A DNA stretch of 64,000 nt from Delphinus delphis (lineage: Eukaryota > Chordata > Mammalia > Artiodactyla > Delphinidae). How positions within the stretch are numbered: position 1 is the first letter of the stretch; each line of letters begins with the position of its first letter. Of the stretch, positions 60,060-64,000 are shown one piece after another. Under the pieces are notes generated by a model. That model did no database searches, was not told where the DNA came from, and saw nothing but the letters and a program-made list of their open reading frames with translations. Position numbers and translations under genes: made by a program. Location: NCBI RefSeq assembly GCF_949987515.2, contig NC_082687.1, positions 123,051,838 to 123,115,837 on the forward strand, in the 5' to 3' direction.

Positions 60060-60320
60060 CAGTGAGTAGATGAATAAACCTCAACTAGCAGGAGAGAGAA
60101 ACAGGGCAGCCTAATCAACATCCAGCAAGCTCCTAGAAGCAGAGCTGCTACCAAGGTAATTGACAGAAAACCAGAGATGAGGAAGGAGCTGGTCCTAAAC
60201 TGGAACAACCACTTTGCTGACCTGTAGGCTCATGAATAGTAGCACATACTTCCTTTTTAAACCCCTAAAATTGTAAGATGATTTGTTGTACAGTCATAGA
60301 TAGCTGATACAGAATATTCT
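60060..60320 (+). mobile_element. MaLR-like LTR 3' part
   Basis: 'gatttgttgtacagtcatag' followed by 'atagctgatacag' is the decayed 3' terminus of an MLT1-like LTR. It may pair with the piece at 54,360-54,640. Confidence 0.5.
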
Positions 60321-62210
60321 GTTATTCATTTGTTTATCTTAGCATTTTCGTTGGGGGTGGCAGGGCTTAAGTTGAAAAAAGCAAACTATGTTGAAATAGT
60401 TCTTATGAATAATATATTTAGAATTAAAAAAGTATAGTGAACTATAAAGTATAGTAAAAATTATTTTTAGTTTCTTAAAATGAAGGAATAGCTTAGATTT
60501 TACTAACTATGTGTATGTGTATCCTTGACTGGATTTTTCGAAGTATAGTATAGTGGAGTGAATGAATCTTATCAGTGAAACTAGACCAAGTGTATAGTAT
60601 ACAGTTTTCTGTGTTATAAAACCTGCATTCATAGTAAAAATTAACCTTTATATCTATTTTCATTATTGAGTTATAGGTCTTCAAATGCCTTTGAATTTTA
60701 ACATTCATTTGCTTTGCTTAATTTTATTTTAATCTTACAATATAAAGGCAAAAAATGCAAACAAATGAACAAAAAAAAAGAAAGGAAGCTACCAAATATA
60801 ACCATTTTGATATTTAAGAGTAGGTAGGTCACGCATTGAAAGAAAAGTTCTTTCTCTGAGGAGGGTAAATTTAACGTTCAGTCTGCATGATTTCAGCAGC
60901 TCTGGAGGGCTACAGCTCACACAGTTTTCACAAACATTGTAAACAGCAACATTTTCAGACACTCTAAATTTTGTAGCTAAAATCTGTGACAAGAAAATCA
61001 GGACTGACTCAACAGCAGGTCAATTAAACAATCCCTAATTGAACTTGAGTCCATTTTTAGGCTTATTTTCATTGCTGATGGGGGAGAAAGAGGGAAGCTT
61101 ATATTCCACTTGCTCATAAACTATCCAGTGCAAGAACGCCATTGCCTCTACCTGTGGGTCCCTTAAAATCACTGCCAATACCTGAAGAGGGATTGGAACT
61201 ATTTTTAGGTATTTGGTTAGCTTGTGGGATTCCGTAAAATTTAAACAGTTTCTCTAATATAGGTAGAACCAATTAAAAGGAAAAAGAATTTGTTTTAAAT
61301 GATCAAACTGGAAAAAATGACTAGAAAACCCCTCTGGTCATTTTCTTTTTCCTGTGTTCTCCTAACCATCATTTATGGGCCACTTGAGAGATGAAAGAAA
61401 GAATGTTAAAGGCCCTGGAGATATTGTAGCTGCATTAGCAAAGTACCAGAACACATGTATAAAGCTTGTAAAGCATTGGGCTCTACAAATCTGACATATA
61501 AACTGTGCTACAGTTGTCTTCATTTCCTCTTGTCTCTGACTCATTCTTGGTCTCTTATTCTGATGACAGAAGTGATGACCTGAAGGAAAATTAGAAAGTA
61601 TTCTTATGTGGAAGTTTCCTGTACTTCAGAATAATTGTACTAGGTGAAATTTTTAAATGGGTAGAAAAACTTACTGTGTCTTCATTGGCATTGCTGAATG
61701 TAATGCTTTATTATGGCTTCTAAGTTGCCTCTTACACATTACTATGTAATCCTTTCTTCAATATGGAGAATAACCAGCAACAAAGATTGAAAGATATTAT
61801 GTAAAGGCATATTCAATTTTGTAATTCTAAGAAATGTGGAAACATTGGCTGAAACTACTCAGTGTTAAGGACTAGTAGAAAATTTGTTGCTTGACTCATG
61901 CCCTATGTGAATGGGATTTAAATTACTATTATTAACGTCAAATATGTTCTGGTATACCCAGTGTTTATAACCATTAAATAGCCTTATTGAAAAAAAAGTT
62001 ATATGAAACTGTGAGGAAAAATTTAAAAGGAAAAGAGAAACTATAATTGACTCCAAAACTTCCTAAAGGTTTCAAATGTAATGTAAGAAACTGAGAATAA
62101 TTAGAAAAAAATTTAGGTATCAATTTTGTTTTTCCAAAATGGAGACCTAAGGAGACATCATGCGTACATAGAGCATTGTATCATAGATGATTAATTTTGT
62201 TATATTCAAA
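60321..62210. other. Unassigned AT-rich DNA
   Basis: About 1.9 kb without a recognised gene or repeat. Confidence 0.5.
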
Positions 62211-62222
62211 AGCACACTACAG

Positions 62223-63713
62223 GATAGAAAGCCCAGAGATAAACCCACGCACATATGGTCACCTTATCTTTGATAAAAGAGGCATGAATGTACAGTGGAG
62301 AACGGACAGCCTCCTTAATAAGTGGTGCTGGGAAAACTAGACAGGTACATGTAAAAGTATGAGATTAGATCACTCCCTAACACCATTCACAAAAATAAGC
62401 TCAAAATGGATTAAAGACCTAAATGTAAGGCCAGAAACTATCAAACTCTTAGCGGAAAACATAGGCAGAACACACTATGACATAAATCACAGCACGATCC
62501 TTTTTGACCCACCTCCTAGAGAAATGGAAATAAAAACAAAATAAACAAATGGGACCTAATGAAACTTAAAAGCTTTTGCACAGCAAAGGAAACCATAAAC
62601 AAGACCAAGACACAACCCTCAGAATGGGAGAAAATATTTGCAAATGAAGCAACTGACAAAGGATTAATCTCCAAAATTTATAAGCAGCTCATTCAGCTCA
62701 ATAACAAAAAAACAAACAACCCAATCCAAAAATGGGCAGAAGACCTAAATAGGCATTTCTCCAAAGAATATATACAGACTGCCAAGAAACACATGAAAGA
62801 ATGCTCAACATCATTAATCATTAGAGAAATGCAAGTCAAAACTACAATGAGATATCATCTCACAACAATCGGAATGGCCATCATCAAAAAATCTAGAGAC
62901 AATAAATGTTGGAGAGGGTGTGGAGAAAAGGGAACCCTCTTGCACTGTTGGTGGGAATGTAAATTGATACAGCCAATGGAGAACAGTATGGAGGTTCCTT
63001 AAAAAACTACAAATAGAACTACCATATGACCCAGCAATCCCACTCCTGGGCATACACCCTGAGAAAACCATAATTCAAAAAGAGTCATGTACCAAAATGT
63101 TCATTGCAGCTCTATTTACAATAGCCCAGAGATGGAAGCAATCTAAGTGTCCATTATCGGATGAATGGATAAAGAAGATGTGGCACATATATACAATGGA
63201 ATATTACTCAGCCATAAAAGGAAACAAAATTGAGCTATTTGTAATAAGGTGGATGGGCCTAGAGTCTGTCATACAGAGTGAAGTAAGTCAGAAAGAGAAA
63301 GACAAATACTGTATGCTAACACATATATATGGAATTTAAGGAAAAAAATGTCATGAAGAACCTAGGAGTAAGACAGGAATAAAGACACAGACCTACTAGA
63401 GAATGGACTTGCGGATATGGGGAGGGGGAAGGGTAAGCTGGGACAAAGTGAGAGAGAGACATGGACATATATACACTACCAAATGTAAGGCAGATAGCTA
63501 GTGGGAAGCAGCCACCATAGCACAGGGAGGTCAGCTCAGTGCTTTGTGACTGCCTGAAGGGGTGGGATAGGGAGGGTGGGAGGGAGGGAGACACAAGAGG
63601 GAAGAGATATGGGAACATATGTATATTTTTAACTGATACACTTTGTTATAAAGCAGAAACTAACACACCATTGTAAAGCAATTATACTCTAATAAAGATG
63701 TAAAAAAAAAAAA
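62223..63713 (+). mobile_element. 5'-truncated L1, relatively young
   Basis: Starts inside ORF2 (post-RT region), runs through the ORF2 end and a cetartiodactyl L1 3' UTR, and ends AATAAAGATGT plus a 13-base A run. A near-perfect target-site duplication (AGCACACTACAG at 62,211-62,222 and AGTACACTACAG at 63,714-63,725) fixes both ends. Few differences from the expected L1 pattern and the well-kept tail suggest a younger insertion than the other L1s here. A polypurine, G-run-rich segment occurs at 63,559-63,591. Confidence 0.95.
62225..63250 (+). pseudogene. L1 ORF2 C-terminal fragment
   Basis: Encodes, with frameshifts, the part of ORF2p downstream of the RT domain, including the cysteine-rich C-terminal motif (the '[18 protein letters not shown]'-like stretch at about 62,905-62,962). 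The longest uninterrupted frames are 62,359-62,541 and 62,559-62,999. The fragment lacks endonuclease and RT, so it was dead on arrival by 5' truncation. Confidence 0.88.
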
Positions 63714-63725
63714 AGTACACTACAG

Positions 63726-64000
63726 TTCACTTTCCCCTAATGTTATTTATAAGTGTTTGAATATAAATCAAGTCAATTCTGGGATATTGAGTAGATCAGT
63801 TTTTATAAATTTATAGATTTTTATTATTATTCAGTTGTGTGTGTGAAAACTAAGAAATAATCATTCACTGGAGACTGTTTTATGACCAGTAGAGTATTAT
63901 ACTGTAAATAAAGTGATTGCCAAATTTAATATATTTTATACATCACAAAATAAACCAAGTTGTATTTTTCCACAGTTATGCTTAGGAAATTACTTCTTTG
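63726..64000. other. Unassigned AT-rich DNA
   Basis: No feature before the window end. Confidence 0.5.

Noticed and set aside
1..64000. CRISPR arrays, operons, insertion sequences, replication origins
   Set aside because: The window is mammalian nuclear DNA. Repeats are microsatellites and retroposons, and no spaced direct-repeat array was seen.

Overview
The window is nuclear DNA of a mammal, almost certainly a cetacean (whale or dolphin). The best taxonomic evidence is a set of tRNA-derived SINEs of the CHR type: two CHR-2-like copies in antisense near 9.5 and 38.8 kb, one long CHR-1-like copy at 46.7 kb and one truncated copy at 59.0 kb. There are also L1 3' ends of the cetartiodactyl kind. 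The sequence is AT-rich. I found no host exon, tRNA gene, rRNA, CRISPR array or operon. No open reading frame longer than about 60 codons looks like a host protein, so this is intergenic or intronic DNA built mostly from mobile-element remains.

Layout. 1-15 kb: AT-rich unique DNA with a probable solo LTR (1.06-1.9 kb) split by an antisense L1 tail, an old DNA transposon, a CHR-2 SINE, a 5'-truncated L1 with clear target-site duplications (12.3-13.1 kb), an 89-bp tandem duplication and MaLR-type LTR pieces. 15-39 kb: another MaLR LTR, two long and very old antisense L1 relics (21.4-22.6 and 32.5-34.2 kb), MIR remnants, copies of an ancient repeat I cannot name, two perfect hairpin-type inverted repeats or palindromes, and a local duplication of about 145 bp, one copy of which later received a SINE. 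39.2-43.25 kb: an L1 with both ends and target-site duplications but without ORF1 and the first part of ORF2. 43-54 kb: MIR, L2, an old L1 carrying the CHR-1 SINE, an LTR-like segment and L1 3' tails.

54.4-60.3 kb is the most structured part. A 4.4-kb endogenous gammaretrovirus-like provirus (55,007-59,394) sits inside a hAT/Charlie-type transposon. That transposon lies between two MaLR-like LTR pieces, and a truncated SINE sits in the provirus's own 3' LTR. The provirus keeps paired LTRs, a primer-binding site resembling tRNA-Ile, a broken gag, the first part of the protease, and the transmembrane half of env. All of pol and the env surface domain are gone. It cannot make functional virus proteins.

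62.2-63.7 kb: a comparatively young, 5'-truncated L1 with target-site duplications.

I see no new cellular system. The interest lies in insertion order, internal deletions and a few unexplained inverted repeats. Element boundaries were set by eye and family names from remembered consensus patterns, so boundaries without a stated target-site duplication may be off by tens of bases.
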